From contig NZ_BOOR01000010.1 in NCBI RefSeq assembly GCF_016863335.1, forward strand, positions 1 through 64,000: DNA of 64,000 nt, written 5' to 3'. The DNA is from Planotetraspora thailandica. GTDB taxonomy: Bacteria; Actinomycetota; Actinomycetes; Streptosporangiales; Streptosporangiaceae. The notes beneath the pieces were generated by a model. It was given only the letters and a program-made list of their open reading frames with translations. It made no database searches and had not been told where the DNA came from. Made by a program: the position numbers and the translations under genes. Below, piece by piece: positions 34,923 to 44,244 of this stretch. Each line of letters begins with the position of its first letter. The stretch's first letter is position 1.

Positions 34923-36122
34923 TCACACGTCCCAGGTGACCGGGAGGCTCTTGACCCCGTAGATGTCCGCGGTCTCCGGGCGCAAGTCGACCTCTTCGGC
35001 CGGTACGGCCAGGCGCAGCGTGGGGAAGCGGTTGAGCAGCGCGGGGAAGGCGACCCGCATCTCGACGCGGGCCAGCTGCTGACCCAGGCACTGGTGGATG
35101 CCGTGACCGAAGGCCAGGTGCCCGGTGGCCTGGCGCTGGATGTCGAGGGCGTGGGGATCGGCGAAGCGCTCGGGGTCACGGTTGGCGGTGTTGTACGACA
35201 GGATGACCGCCGAACCGGCCTTGATGGTCTGGCCGCCCACCTCGACGTCCTCCAGTGCCGTCCTCGTGAACGTCTTGGCGACGCTCAGATACCGCAGCAG
35301 CTCCTCGACGGCCTTGTCGGTGAGCGCGGGGTCGGCGCGCAGCGCGGCCAGCTGCGCCGGGTTGCGCAGCAGAGCGAAGGTGCCCAGCCCCAGCATGTTC
35401 GCGGTGGTGTCGAACCCGGCCGACAGCAGGATCAGGCTCATCCCCTGCAGTTCCTCATCGGTCAGATCGCTGTCCATGAGGTCGCTGAGCACGTCGTCGG
35501 CGGGGTTCGCACGCTTGGCGGCCACCAGCTCCGCGAGGTACTGCTGGGTCGCGGTGTAGGCCGCAATCAGGTCCTCGTCGCTTGTCTCCCCGCCGAGGAA
35601 CGCGTCGATCTGCTCCTGGAAGCGCGCCCTGTCCTCGTACGGCACCCCCAGCAGCTCACAGATCACGATGACGGGGATGGGCTTGGCGAACGCGGTCACC
35701 AGGTCCGTCGGCGGCCCGGCCTTTTCCATGGCGTCCAGGTGGTCGGCGGTGATCTGCTCGACGCGCTCGGTGAGCTGCCGCATCCGCCGTACGGTGAACT
35801 TGCCCACCAGCGGTTTGCGGTACCGGCTGTGCTGGGGCTCATCCATCAGCAGGAACTCACCGGGCGGCGCCGGGGGGAACTCAATGCCGCTGAGGTCCAT
35901 CAGCGGGTGGTGGCGCATGAGCTCCTTGCGCGAGCTGAACCGCGGATCGGCCAGGACCGACCTGACCAGGTCGTAGCCGGTGATCAGCCAGCCCTCGTGT
36001 CCGTCGGGGAAGGGGAAGCGGCTGATGGGGCTGTGCCGGCGGGCCTCGATCAGCTCTGCCGGTGGGTCAAAGGGGCAGCCGGACTGACGTGCCGTCGGCA
36101 GCGTCGTGACGGTGTGTTCCAT
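34923..36122 (-). CDS. cytochrome P450
   Basis: A soluble bacterial class I P450 of 399 aa from the ATG at 36122 (AAGAGG seven bases upstream; a second ATG at 36128 is too close to that site). The heme-binding FGHGIHQCLGQQLARVE is near residue 340, ExxR in VEELLRYL near 280, and the I-helix oxygen-activation site is LLSAGFDTTAN, with Phe-Asp where AGHETT is usual. It needs ferredoxin and reductase partners not seen nearby. It follows the ABC exporter genes on the same strand, suggesting that it modifies a small molecule. CYP family not assigned. Confidence 0.93.
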   Translation of the reverse strand: MEHTVTTLPTARQSGCPFDPPAELIEARRHSPISRFPFPDGHEGWLITGYDLVRSVLADPRFSSRKELMRHHPLMDLSGIEFPPAPPGEFLLMDEPQHSRYRKPLVGKFTVRRMRQLTERVEQITADHLDAMEKAGPPTDLVTAFAKPIPVIVICELLGVPYEDRARFQEQIDAFLGGETSDEDLIAAYTATQQYLAELVAAKRANPADDVLSDLMDSDLTDEELQGMSLILLSAGFDTTANMLGLGTFALLRNPAQLAALRADPALTDKAVEELLRYLSVAKTFTRTALEDVEVGGQTIKAGSAVILSYNTANRDPERFADPHALDIQRQATGHLAFGHGIHQCLGQQLARVEMRVAFPALLNRFPTLRLAVPAEEVDLRPETADIYGVKSLPVTWDV

Positions 36123-36205
36123 GGTCATTCCTCTTATCGGCCTGGGTTCTACTCGCGATGGTTCGTGTTTTCTCCGCCACGCTGATCTAGATCAAGAGCA
36201 CGGCC

Positions 36206-36967
36206 CTAGGAGATCTTGCGGCGGTAGGTGTTCATGGCGAAGAAGTAGGCGACGATGAGGATGCCGACACACCAGGCGAGGGCGATCCAGATGTCGGTGC
36301 CGACCGGCTGCTGTGTGAACAGGTCGCGGATGGCGTTGACGATCGAGGTCACCGGCTGGTGCTCTGCGAAGGCGCGTACAGGACCGGGCATGGTGCCGGT
36401 GGGCACGAATGCCGAGCTGATGAACGGCAGGAAGATGAGCGGGTAGGAGAATGCGCTCGCGCCGTCCGCGGACTTCGCGGTCAGACCGGGGATGACGGCG
36501 ATCCACGTCAACGCCAGGGTGAACAGGATCAGCATGCCGGCGACCGCGAGCCACGCCAGCACCCCCGCCCCCGAGCGAAAGCCCATGAGCAGGGCCACGA
36601 GCACGACGACCACCAGCGAGATCGAATTGGCGACCAGCGAGGTCAGCACGTGCGCCCACAGCACGGACGACCGCGCGGTCGGCATGGACTGGAAGCGCTC
36701 GAAGATGCCGCTCTTCATATCCAGGAAGAGCCGGAATGCGGTGTAGGCGATGCCCGAGGCAACCGTGATGAGCAGAATGCCAGGCAGCAGGTAATTCACA
36801 TACGAAACCGACCCCGTGTTGATCGCGCCGCCGAACACGTAGACGAATAACAGCAGCATGGCGATCGGCATGATCGTGGTCGTGACGACCGTGTCCACGC
36901 TGCGGGTGATGTGGCGCAGGGACCGTCCCAGCAGGACGGCGGTGTCGCCGAAGAAATGCTTGGTCAT
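36206..36967 (-). CDS. ABC-2 type exporter permease (DrrB-like)
   Basis: A 253-aa protein with six membrane segments and the ABC-2 pattern: MPIAMLLLFVYVFGGAI, then GIFERFQSMPTARSSVLWAH after the second helix and PLIFLPFISSAFVPT near the C-terminal helix pair. DrrB-type permeases export drugs or lipids with a separate ATPase, here the gene ending 9 bases upstream. Confidence 0.92.
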   Translation of the reverse strand: MTKHFFGDTAVLLGRSLRHITRSVDTVVTTTIMPIAMLLLFVYVFGGAINTGSVSYVNYLLPGILLITVASGIAYTAFRLFLDMKSGIFERFQSMPTARSSVLWAHVLTSLVANSISLVVVVLVALLMGFRSGAGVLAWLAVAGMLILFTLALTWIAVIPGLTAKSADGASAFSYPLIFLPFISSAFVPTGTMPGPVRAFAEHQPVTSIVNAIRDLFTQQPVGTDIWIALAWCVGILIVAYFFAMNTYRRKIS

Positions 36968-36976
36968 CGTTGTTCC

Positions 36977-37819
36977 TTACTCTGTCGGTGCCGACGTTGC
37001 GGTCATTGCGGTGTCGCCGTTCTTGCCGTCGGCACCCACGAGCGCGAGGAAGACGTCCTCGAGGGTCGGCTGCTTTTCGACGTATTCGACCTTGGCGGGC
37101 GGGAGCAGTTGCTTGAGCTCGGCGAGGGTGCCGTTCACGATGATCCGGCCCTCGTGGAGGATCGCGATCCGGTCGGCGAGTTGTTCGGCCTCGTCCAGAT
37201 ACTGCGTCGTGAGCAGCACCGTCGTACCCCGGTCGGCGAGTTCCTTGACGGCCTGCCACACCTCGATGCGCGCCTGGGGGTCGAGCCCGGTCGTCGGCTC
37301 GTCGAGGAAGATGACCGGCGGATTGCCGATCAGGCTCATCGCGATGTCGAGGCGGCGGCGCATACCACCCGAATACGTCGACACCTTCCGCGCGCCTGCG
37401 TCTGTCAGCGAGAAACGCTCGAGCAGATCATCCGCGATCTTGCCCGGATCCTTGAGGTGTCGCAGTCGGGCGACCAGCACGAGGTTCTCCCGCCCGCTGA
37501 GGATTTCGTCAACCGCCGCGAACTGCCCGGTGAGGCTGATGGACTCTCGCACGTCCGCCGGTTGCGTGGCGACGTCGAAGCCGTTGACGCCGGCCGTACC
37601 CGCGTCGGCCTTGAGCAGCGTGGAGAGGATCTTCACCACCGTGGTCTTGCCCGCCCCGTTCGAGCCGAGCAGGGCGAAGATGCTGCCCCGCGCCACGTCG
37701 AAGTCCACGCCGCGCAGCACCTGCAGTTCCTTGTACGACTTCTCCAGGCCCTGCACGTGGATCGCAGGCCCTTGGGCCTCGTTGGCTGTCATCCGAATAT
37801 CCGTTCTCTGTTTCGTCAC
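36977..37819 (-). CDS. ABC exporter ATP-binding protein (DrrA-like)
   Basis: A 280-aa ATPase with Walker A LLGSNGAGKTTVVK, signature VSTYSGGMRRRLDIAMSL, Walker B VIFLDEPTTGLDP and a C-terminal DrrA-type extension. The listed GTG start overlaps the DUF1048 stop (GTGA); an ATG nine codons later (37792) is an alternative. It pairs with the permease just downstream. Confidence 0.94.
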   Translation of the reverse strand: MTKQRTDIRMTANEAQGPAIHVQGLEKSYKELQVLRGVDFDVARGSIFALLGSNGAGKTTVVKILSTLLKADAGTAGVNGFDVATQPADVRESISLTGQFAAVDEILSGRENLVLVARLRHLKDPGKIADDLLERFSLTDAGARKVSTYSGGMRRRLDIAMSLIGNPPVIFLDEPTTGLDPQARIEVWQAVKELADRGTTVLLTTQYLDEAEQLADRIAILHEGRIIVNGTLAELKQLLPPAKVEYVEKQPTLEDVFLALVGADGKNGDTAMTATSAPTE

Positions 37820-38208
37820 GACTTGTCGCCCGCGACCCGATCGATGGTGTTGGTCAGCCGTTCCCGCTCCCGGCTAATCCACTGACTCTCCGGGTAGTTC
37901 CGAAGAAATGCCTCGGCGAACTCCACGGGCTTTTCCCCGACGACTTCGCGGATCGGGGTTCCGTTCGCCGCGTTCTGTTCGAAGAGATCGGCGAGATCCT
38001 CCAGCATCGCCAGCAGGCTGTCCGCCTTCCCCGGCCCGAAGAACTGCATGTACCGCTGCAGCGCATCGATCGTCGTTTGATAGTTCGCGGGAAGTTGTTC
38101 CGTACGCGCCTTGTACTGCCGGTAGCGCCTCTTGTCTTCGATCGGCCCTGTGACCATTTCCAGGTACTGCTGGTAGCGCTTTTTCTGATCGTTCGATCCT
38201 GTGGCCAT
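37816..38208 (-). CDS. DUF1048-family protein
   Basis: A 130-aa helical protein matching DUF1048 (YQQYLEMVTGPIEDKRRYRQY … FLRNYPESQWISRERERL, in part). DUF1048 genes are often linked to ABC-2 exporters and PadR regulators. Role unknown; it overlaps the ATPase gene by 4 bases and heads the DUF1048-ATPase-permease-P450 operon. No PadR gene was found upstream. Confidence 0.85.
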   Translation of the reverse strand: MATGSNDQKKRYQQYLEMVTGPIEDKRRYRQYKARTEQLPANYQTTIDALQRYMQFFGPGKADSLLAMLEDLADLFEQNAANGTPIREVVGEKPVEFAEAFLRNYPESQWISRERERLTNTIDRVAGDKS

Positions 38209-38684
38209 GTCTAATTGCCTCTTTCGCGGAGCTGTTCGAAACGGACCGATGGTGGAATGCGGTCCTGTTGGTGCCGGGGGTATCCGGATTGCTCAGGTCG
38301 GGTCGCTCGAGGGGATCGCATCCGGCCTTGAGGCCGCGATCGCTGAACCGTTCATGGATCCACCATCGCCGACCGCCCTGATACCGGGCCGTTGCCGTCC
38401 TGACGCGCCGCTGACACGACACCCCCATGGTCGACGGCAAGCGCGAGGGCTGGTCAGATTGGGTCACCCGGCACCGCGGCATCGCGACCTGCCGCGCGGA
38501 GAAAAACGGCGAATCCCGCAACGTCTCTTAACGGTCGGGCCTTTCCAAGCTCGCCGTGAGGCAGGTCACACCGGGATCTTCTCGAAGCAGTTGTCGATTC
38601 CGTGGCACTCGCGCGACGAACTCATGAGGCATGAGTGCCGCCGCCCGCCGGTGCCCGGCGCGGATGGCGGGAGAGGAGTCGACG
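38209..38684. other. divergent promoter region, no gene seen
   Basis: About 475 bases between the divergent DUF1048 and MFS genes. The open frames crossing it lack domain features. It must hold the promoters of both operons. Confidence 0.5.
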
Positions 38685-40256
38685 ATGAGCAGTCATGAGG
38701 GTCCCGCGCCGCGGGCCGGTATGCGGGAGTGGATCGGGCTGGCCGTGCTGGCCCTGCCCACCCTGCTGGTATCCCTGGACATGTTCGTGGTGCTGCTGGC
38801 CCTGCCGCACATCAGCCGGGGCCTGCACGCCAACAGCGTCCAACAGCTGTGGATCATTGATGTGTACGGCTTCATGGTGGCCGGGTTCATGATCACTATG
38901 GGCACCCTGGGCGACCGGATCGGCCGGCGTCGGCTGCTACTTGCTGGTGCCGCCGTGTTCGGCGTGGCCTCCATAGCTGCCGCCTGGTCTGCCAGCGCGC
39001 CGATGCTGATCGCCGTCCGGGCGCTGCTGGGCGTCGCCGGTGCCGCGCTCACCCCGTCGACCTTGTCACTGATCACCCACATGTTCCGGGACCCCCGGCA
39101 GAAGGCGAGCGCCATCGGGGTCTGGGCGGGATGTTTCACGGTGGGTGCGATCATCGGCCCCATCGTGGGCGGGGTGATGCTGGAGCGCTTCTGGTGGGGG
39201 TCGGTCTTCCTGCTGGGAGTACCGGCCATGGTGCTGCTGCTGGTCGTCGGACCGGTGCTGCTGCCGGAGTACCGGGACGAGGCCGCCGGTCGGCTGGACC
39301 TGCCCAGCGTCGTGTTGTCCCTCGCCGCCGTGCTGCCCGCCGTCCAGGGCCTGAAGTCGTTGGCGGGGGACGGCTGGCGGGTCACTCCTGCCCTGCTGGT
39401 GGTGGTCGGGTTCGCGGTCGGCGTGGTGTTCGTCCGGCGGCAGCGTCGGCTCGCCGACCCGCTGCTGGACCTGCGGCTGTTCGCCGGCCGTACGTTCAGC
39501 GCCACGCTGGGCAGCATGCTCGTGTACTCGATGCTCTCCGGCGGCACCATGGCCCTTGTGGCGCAGTACTTCCAGCTCGTCGACGGCCTGTCCCCGCTGC
39601 GCGCCGGCCTTGCGCTGGCACCAGGCATGGCGGCGTCCGTGGTCGGGTTCCAGATCGCGCCGCTGCTGGCCCGCCGGATCCGGCCTGCGCATCTGATCGC
39701 CGGCGGCGTCCTGGTCACGGCCGCCGGGCTGCTTGTGATGACCCGGTCCGGTACGTCAGGTCCCATCGTGCTGATCCTCGGCTTCCTGATCAGCTGCCTC
39801 GGTACCGCTCCCCTGGTCACGCTGGGCACCAACCTGATCATCGGCGCCGCGCCGCCAGAACGGGCCGGCTCGGCCGCGGCGATGGGGCAGACCGGCGGCG
39901 ACTTCGGATATGCGCTGGGCGTCGCGGTACTCGGCAGCGTCATGACCGCCGTGTACCGTGCCCGGATCCCGGCCGATGCCCCCGCGGCGGCCCGGGACGG
40001 CATCACCGGCGCGATCCAGGCGGCGCACCAGCTGCCCGGGCAGGCCGGCGCGGCCCTGGTGTCCGCCGCGGACCGGGCGTTCGCGGCCGGGCTGCACACG
40101 GTGGCTGCGCTCAGCGCCGCGATCCTGGTCGGTGTGGCGATACTGCTCGCTACCACCCTGCGGCACCTGCCGCCGCTCGGGCGCCCGCAACCCGACCCCA
40201 CGTCGGCCCAGACGGCGCCCGTGGAAACCGTCCACTCAGGAAAGGAACTGCCATGA
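38685..40256 (+). CDS. EmrB/QacA-type MFS drug exporter, 14 segments
   Basis: A 523-aa major facilitator with about 14 hydrophobic segments. The DHA2 features are visible: LDMFVVLLALPHI in segment 1, GDRIGRRRLLLAGA after segment 2 and motif C-like GAIIGPIVGG in segment 5. It probably exports hydrophobic drugs by proton antiport. The start at 38685 has GAGAGGAG upstream. It overlaps the YCII gene by ATGA and so is translated with it and the ECF sigma gene. Confidence 0.92.
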   Translation: MSSHEGPAPRAGMREWIGLAVLALPTLLVSLDMFVVLLALPHISRGLHANSVQQLWIIDVYGFMVAGFMITMGTLGDRIGRRRLLLAGAAVFGVASIAAAWSASAPMLIAVRALLGVAGAALTPSTLSLITHMFRDPRQKASAIGVWAGCFTVGAIIGPIVGGVMLERFWWGSVFLLGVPAMVLLLVVGPVLLPEYRDEAAGRLDLPSVVLSLAAVLPAVQGLKSLAGDGWRVTPALLVVVGFAVGVVFVRRQRRLADPLLDLRLFAGRTFSATLGSMLVYSMLSGGTMALVAQYFQLVDGLSPLRAGLALAPGMAASVVGFQIAPLLARRIRPAHLIAGGVLVTAAGLLVMTRSGTSGPIVLILGFLISCLGTAPLVTLGTNLIIGAAPPERAGSAAAMGQTGGDFGYALGVAVLGSVMTAVYRARIPADAPAAARDGITGAIQAAHQLPGQAGAALVSAADRAFAAGLHTVAALSAAILVGVAILLATTLRHLPPLGRPQPDPTSAQTAPVETVHSGKELP

Positions 40257-40582
40257 CCCAGTACGCGATCCTGCTTTACACACCGGCACCGGCGGATATG
40301 GCCGACATGCCGGTCGAGGAGCAGGAGGCCCACATGCGGCACGCCGCGGAGGCAGAGGACCTCGGCGGACATGTGGTCACCGGGTTCGCGCTGCAACCCA
40401 GCACCACCGCCACATCAGTGCGCGCAGACACGGTCACCGACGGGCCGTTCATCGAAGCCAAGGAGGTCATCGCGGGGTTCTACATCCTCGAAGCGCAGGA
40501 CCTGGACCACGCCCTGCAGATCGCCAAGCGGAACCCGGCCACCTGGCGCGGCGGCGTCGAGATCCGTCCGCTGCTGGGATGA
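40253..40582 (+). CDS. YCII/DGPF-domain protein
   Basis: A 109-aa YCII-like protein with the DGPF motif (VTDGPFIEAKEVIAGFYIL). DGPF genes are a recognised partner of ECF42 sigma factors and the next gene is such a sigma factor. Some YCII proteins are small enzymes, but the role of the DGPF type is not settled. Overlaps by 4 bases at both ends. Confidence 0.93.
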   Translation: MTQYAILLYTPAPADMADMPVEEQEAHMRHAAEAEDLGGHVVTGFALQPSTTATSVRADTVTDGPFIEAKEVIAGFYILEAQDLDHALQIAKRNPATWRGGVEIRPLLG

Positions 40583-41865
40583 CGGACAGAGCGGCAGAGG
40601 TACGCGAAGCCGTCGCCGAAGCGCACCGAGCCCAGTGGGCGCTGGTGCTCTCGGCGACGGTCCGTCTTGCCCGCGACCTGGACCTGGCCGAGGAGTGCGT
40701 GCAGGAGGCGTACGCCCAAGCGCTGGCCGCCTGGGCCCGGGACGGTATCCCGGACAACCCGGCCGCCTGGCTGGTCACCACGGCCAAGCGCCGGGCCCTG
40801 GACGCGATCCGCCGGGAGCAGGTGTTCCGGGCGAAACTGCCGCAGCTCCTGGTACCCGACGAGGCCGGAGCGCCGGACGCGGCCGGCGGCCACCCGCCCG
40901 CCCCCGACTTCATCGACGATCCGGCCGACTACATCCCGGACGACCGGCTGCGCCTGGTGTTCACCTGCTGCCACCCGGCGCTGGCCCGGGATGCCCAGGT
41001 GGCGCTCACCCTCCGGCTGGTCTGCGGGGTCGGTACCGGCGACATAGCCCAGGCGTCCCTCGTCTCCGAGGCGACGATGGCGGCCCGGGTCACCCGGGCC
41101 AAGAAGAAAATCACGGCGGCGCGCATCCCGTTCCGGGTACCCCAGGGCCGGGACCTGCCCGAGCGGCTGGACGCCGTGCTGTCGGTCATCCACCTGCTCT
41201 ACACGACCGGGCATACTGCGCCCTCCGGCGATCAGCTGCTGCGCGCCGACCTGGCGGACCGGGCGCTGCACCTGAGCCGGATGCTCCACGCGCTGATGCC
41301 CGATGAGCCGGAAGTATCCGGGCTGCTCGCACTGCTGCTGCTCACCGACGCCCGGCGGGCCACCCGTACCGACGCCCAGGGCCGACTGCTGCGCCTGGCG
41401 GAGCAGGACCGTACCCGCTGGGACCGGACGGCGATCACGGAAGGGCGAAACCTCATCCTGCGCGGCATGCGGCTGGGCCGGCCCGGCCGGTATCTTCTGC
41501 AGGCCGCGATCGCTGCCCTGCACGCGGATGCGCCCAGATACGAAGACACCGACTGGCCCCAGATCGTCAGCCTCTACGACCGGCTGCGGCAGGTCTGGCC
41601 GTCCCCGGTGGTCGCACTGAACCGGGCCGTGGCGCTGGCCATGGCCGCCGGCCCGGGTACCGGACTGCGTGAAGTGGAGGCCCTGGAGAGCGACCCGCGC
41701 CTGGCCGGGTACCACTACCTTCCCGCGATCAAGGCGGACCTGCTGCACCGTCTCGGCCGGCACGCCGAGGCCGCCACCGCCTACCGGGCGGCCCTAGACC
41801 TCACCGACAACGCCGCGGAACGGAAATACCTGGCCGGCCGGCTCCGGGAAGTGACCGGGCCGTAG
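40579..41865 (+). CDS. ECF42-type RNA polymerase sigma factor
   Basis: A 428-aa extracytoplasmic-function sigma factor with sigma2 (ARDLDLAEECVQEAYAQALAAWARDGIPDNPAAWL, in part EECVQEAYAQALAAW), sigma4 near residue 130-185 and a long C-terminal TPR/DUF6596-like extension (ALNRAVALAMAAGPGTGL). These are hallmarks of group ECF42, which has no anti-sigma gene and is controlled through the extension and DGPF partner. Its probable targets include its own operon, which carries the MFS exporter. Confidence 0.93.
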   Translation: MTDRAAEVREAVAEAHRAQWALVLSATVRLARDLDLAEECVQEAYAQALAAWARDGIPDNPAAWLVTTAKRRALDAIRREQVFRAKLPQLLVPDEAGAPDAAGGHPPAPDFIDDPADYIPDDRLRLVFTCCHPALARDAQVALTLRLVCGVGTGDIAQASLVSEATMAARVTRAKKKITAARIPFRVPQGRDLPERLDAVLSVIHLLYTTGHTAPSGDQLLRADLADRALHLSRMLHALMPDEPEVSGLLALLLLTDARRATRTDAQGRLLRLAEQDRTRWDRTAITEGRNLILRGMRLGRPGRYLLQAAIAALHADAPRYEDTDWPQIVSLYDRLRQVWPSPVVALNRAVALAMAAGPGTGLREVEALESDPRLAGYHYLPAIKADLLHRLGRHAEAATAYRAALDLTDNAAERKYLAGRLREVTGP

Positions 41866-42077
41866 TCAAGGACAAGTCCCGGACCGTCTTGTGCGTCCCT
41901 CAGCCGCTTCCTCGGCCACGAGGTGGCGAACGCCCGCGGTGGTCATCTGCAGGTGCGATCAGCTATCGGCAACGCGGTCTCACATCGACACGCTGAAGCT
42001 TGCGCGGGCCGCCAGAGCGAGCAGCCGTGGTCGGGCAGCTTCTCATTCGCCGCGTGCCCGACCACGCCTGCCTTCGT

Positions 42078-42803
42078 TCAGCCCTGTACGTGGCCGACGG
42101 CGTCGAGGACGGCGGCGGCGACAGCGTCCGGCTGGGACGCCCCGATGGCGTGAGAGGCGCCCGCGATCTCGCGGGTTCCACGCGAGCCGGCGCGTTCGCC
42201 CATGAACCTCAGCGCCTCGGCCGGGATGTTGAGGTCGCGATCACCGTGGACGAACCAGGACGGCTTGGTACGCCAGCCCGGCTCGCTCACCGTCAGCTCG
42301 TCGGTCAGCGCCTGTTCGGTGACCGGGCGCTGGGTCGCCGCCATCAGGGCGGCCTCATCGGCGTCGAGATCGGCGCAGAACTGGTGGTGGAACCTGTCCT
42401 CGGCGATCCGGAACTCGTTGCCGCCGGAGGAGACCGGGTAGGCGACCAGCGCGCCACCCAGGCTGCTGCCCTCGAACTTGCCAGACAGCACCAGCGCGCT
42501 CTCTCCGAGCTCGGGTGCGAAGGCGGCGACGTACACGAGGGCCTGCACGGCGTCGTTGCCGGCCGCCGCCTGGCTGATCACCATGCCGCCATAGGAGTGG
42601 CCGACCAGGACGACCGGCCGTCCGATGCCGGCGATCACGTCGCGCACGTAGGCGGCGTCGCCCGCCACGCTCCGCAACGGGTTGGCCGCCGCGACGGCGG
42701 TCAGCCCGCGGCCGTGCAGACGCTGGATGACGCGGTTCCAGCTCGCCGACTCGGCGAAGGCGCCGTGGACGAGGACGACGACGGGCTGTTCTGTGGTGGT
42801 CAT
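42078..42803 (-). CDS. alpha/beta hydrolase
   Basis: A 241-aa alpha/beta hydrolase: oxyanion LVHGAFAES near residue 12, nucleophile elbow VLVGHSYGGMV (about 68-78), acid in HGDRDLNIP and His in AGASHAIG near the end. The type is common in actinomycetes as esterases of unknown substrate. AAAGGCG precedes the ATG. Its ATGA overlaps the stop of a truncated esterase fragment, so it was once the second gene of a hydrolase pair. Confidence 0.88.
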   Translation of the reverse strand: MTTTEQPVVVLVHGAFAESASWNRVIQRLHGRGLTAVAAANPLRSVAGDAAYVRDVIAGIGRPVVLVGHSYGGMVISQAAAGNDAVQALVYVAAFAPELGESALVLSGKFEGSSLGGALVAYPVSSGGNEFRIAEDRFHHQFCADLDADEAALMAATQRPVTEQALTDELTVSEPGWRTKPSWFVHGDRDLNIPAEALRFMGERAGSRGTREIAGASHAIGASQPDAVAAAVLDAVGHVQG

Positions 42804-42994
42804 GAGTTCGCCTTTCCAGAGATCAGGGCGGCCTCGAGTACCTCGATGGCCTGGGCGACGGCGGCGCCTGCCGCCGCGGTCGAGCGGACGGGGTTGAGCA
42901 TCATGAAGTCGTGCAGCGTGCTGTAGCGGACGCTGGTGGTGGGCACCCCTGCCGCGGTCGGCTTGCGGGCGTAGGCCTCGCCCTCGTCGCGCAA
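42800..42994 (-). pseudogene. C-terminal fragment of a hormone-sensitive-lipase-type esterase
   Basis: The translation DEGEAYARKPTAAGVPTTSV … HDFMMLNPVRSTAAAGAAVAQAI (each in part) is the end of an alpha/beta hydrolase-3 esterase, including the catalytic His region (HDFMMLN). The N-terminal 250 residues with the HGGG and GDSAG motifs are missing, and upstream DNA is unrelated. It is a remnant left by deletion. Confidence 0.7.
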
Positions 42995-43067
42995 GCACGT
43001 CGTTTTCGTCAACGACGACGAACGCGGGGGACGCGGCCCCGCCCCTGGGGCGGGGCCGCGTGCGGGT

Positions 43068-43871
43068 TCAGCGGACGGACTTGGCGGCGGCGACGATGAC
43101 GTCCACCACGGCCTGCGGCCGGGACAACATCGACAGGTGCGACGCGGCGACCTTGGTGATGTGGCTGTGCGCCCGGTTCGCCATGGTGACCTGCAGCGAC
43201 GGCGGCAGGATGCCGTCCTTCGTGCCTACCAGGTACCAGCTCGGCAGCGTCTTCCAGGCGGGCGGCCCGGACGGCTCCTGCAGCGCGCTCAGCGCGATCG
43301 GGCGCTGCTCGGCGGCCAGCCGGGCGGCCGTGGCGGCGGGCAGATCACCGGCGAACGCCTGCGGGAACACCGACTGCTTGATGTAGAGGTCGACGTCTCC
43401 GGCCGGCGCCCCAGGGTAGGCCACGACGTCGAACAGCGCGCTCGGGTCGCCGCCACCCTGCAGCCCGAGGACCGTCTCGCCCTCGTCGGGCGCGAACGCG
43501 TTGACGTAGACGAGCGCCTTCACGTCGGGGTCGGTGCCGGCCGCGTTGGTCACGACCGCGCCGCCGTAGGAGTGGCCGACCAGGACGACCGGGCCGCTGG
43601 TCCGCTGGGCGAGGAACGCCGACAGGTACGCGGCGTCGCTGCGGAGCCCGCGCAGGGGGTTGGGCGCGGCGAGCACGGTGTACCCAAGCCGTTGCAGCCG
43701 GCCGGTCACGTCCGACCAGCTCGACGCGTCGGCCCAGGCGCCGTGCACGAGAACGATGGTCGGCTTCGGGCGATCGGGACGGCTGGCGGCCGATGCCGGG
43801 GCGCCGAGCGCGAACAGGGCGAGGACGGCCAGCGCGATCATCACACCGCGCCGGCGGAGGGGGTTCATCAT
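43068..43871 (-). CDS. secreted alpha/beta hydrolase
   Basis: A 267-aa hydrolase with a signal peptide (MIALAVLALFALGAPASA). The fold motifs are TIVLVHGAWADASSW, the nucleophile elbow VVLVGHSYGGAVV, Asp in VGTKDGILPP and His in AASHLSM. It is a paralog of the hydrolases at 42078 and 47221 and the only one of the three with export signals. Substrate unknown. Confidence 0.88.
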   Translation of the reverse strand: MMNPLRRRGVMIALAVLALFALGAPASAASRPDRPKPTIVLVHGAWADASSWSDVTGRLQRLGYTVLAAPNPLRGLRSDAAYLSAFLAQRTSGPVVLVGHSYGGAVVTNAAGTDPDVKALVYVNAFAPDEGETVLGLQGGGDPSALFDVVAYPGAPAGDVDLYIKQSVFPQAFAGDLPAATAARLAAEQRPIALSALQEPSGPPAWKTLPSWYLVGTKDGILPPSLQVTMANRAHSHITKVAASHLSMLSRPQAVVDVIVAAAKSVR

Positions 43872-43885
43872 GATGGATCCAGCTC

Positions 43886-43990
43886 TCAGTCGAGGAGGGC
43901 GAGCAGGTGCCGGGTGAGTTCGGCCGGATGTTCTTCGAGATCCAGTGGCCGGAGTCCGCGATCACGTCGCCTTGACCGGTCGTCCTCATG
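43886..43990 (-). pseudogene. C-terminal tail of an epoxide-hydrolase-like protein
   Basis: DVIADSGHWI in one frame and EEHPAELTRHLLALLD in the next reproduce the end of the intact hydrolase at 55109-56104 (VPDSGHWIYEEHPDEMTQRLLTFLK, in part). A frameshift separates the halves and nothing else of the gene remains. Confidence 0.65.
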
Positions 43991-44244
43991 GAACCGCGCC
44001 GGGGCGGGCCGCCGAATCAGGGAAACACCCCAGTGTGTCCACAGGCCGGGGATCAGCCGGCGGGGCCGTCCTTGAACAGCTCGCGCAGCTGCCGCCGGGA
44101 GGTGAGCCGCAGCGAGCACGGCACGGGCCACCTCGAGCGGCGTGGTGCCGACCGTGTGCTCCAGCGCGACCATGGCGGTCTCCATCGCCTCCCGGAGCAT
44201 CACCCGGGTCCCGATCGAGGAACGTGCGGGGGCGTTCAGGCTGG
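43991..44244. other. non-coding or remnant DNA between hydrolase tail and LAL gene
   Basis: A minus frame ends LTSRRQLRELFKDGPAG, reminiscent of the last helix of LuxR regulators (compare ITSRRKLAPLLQ of the next gene), so a second regulator tail may lie here. Too little remains to be sure. Confidence 0.35.

Noticed and set aside
41891-42205. Plus-strand frame after the ECF42 gene
   Set aside because: It is low in complexity and overlaps the end of the leftward hydrolase; no family features.
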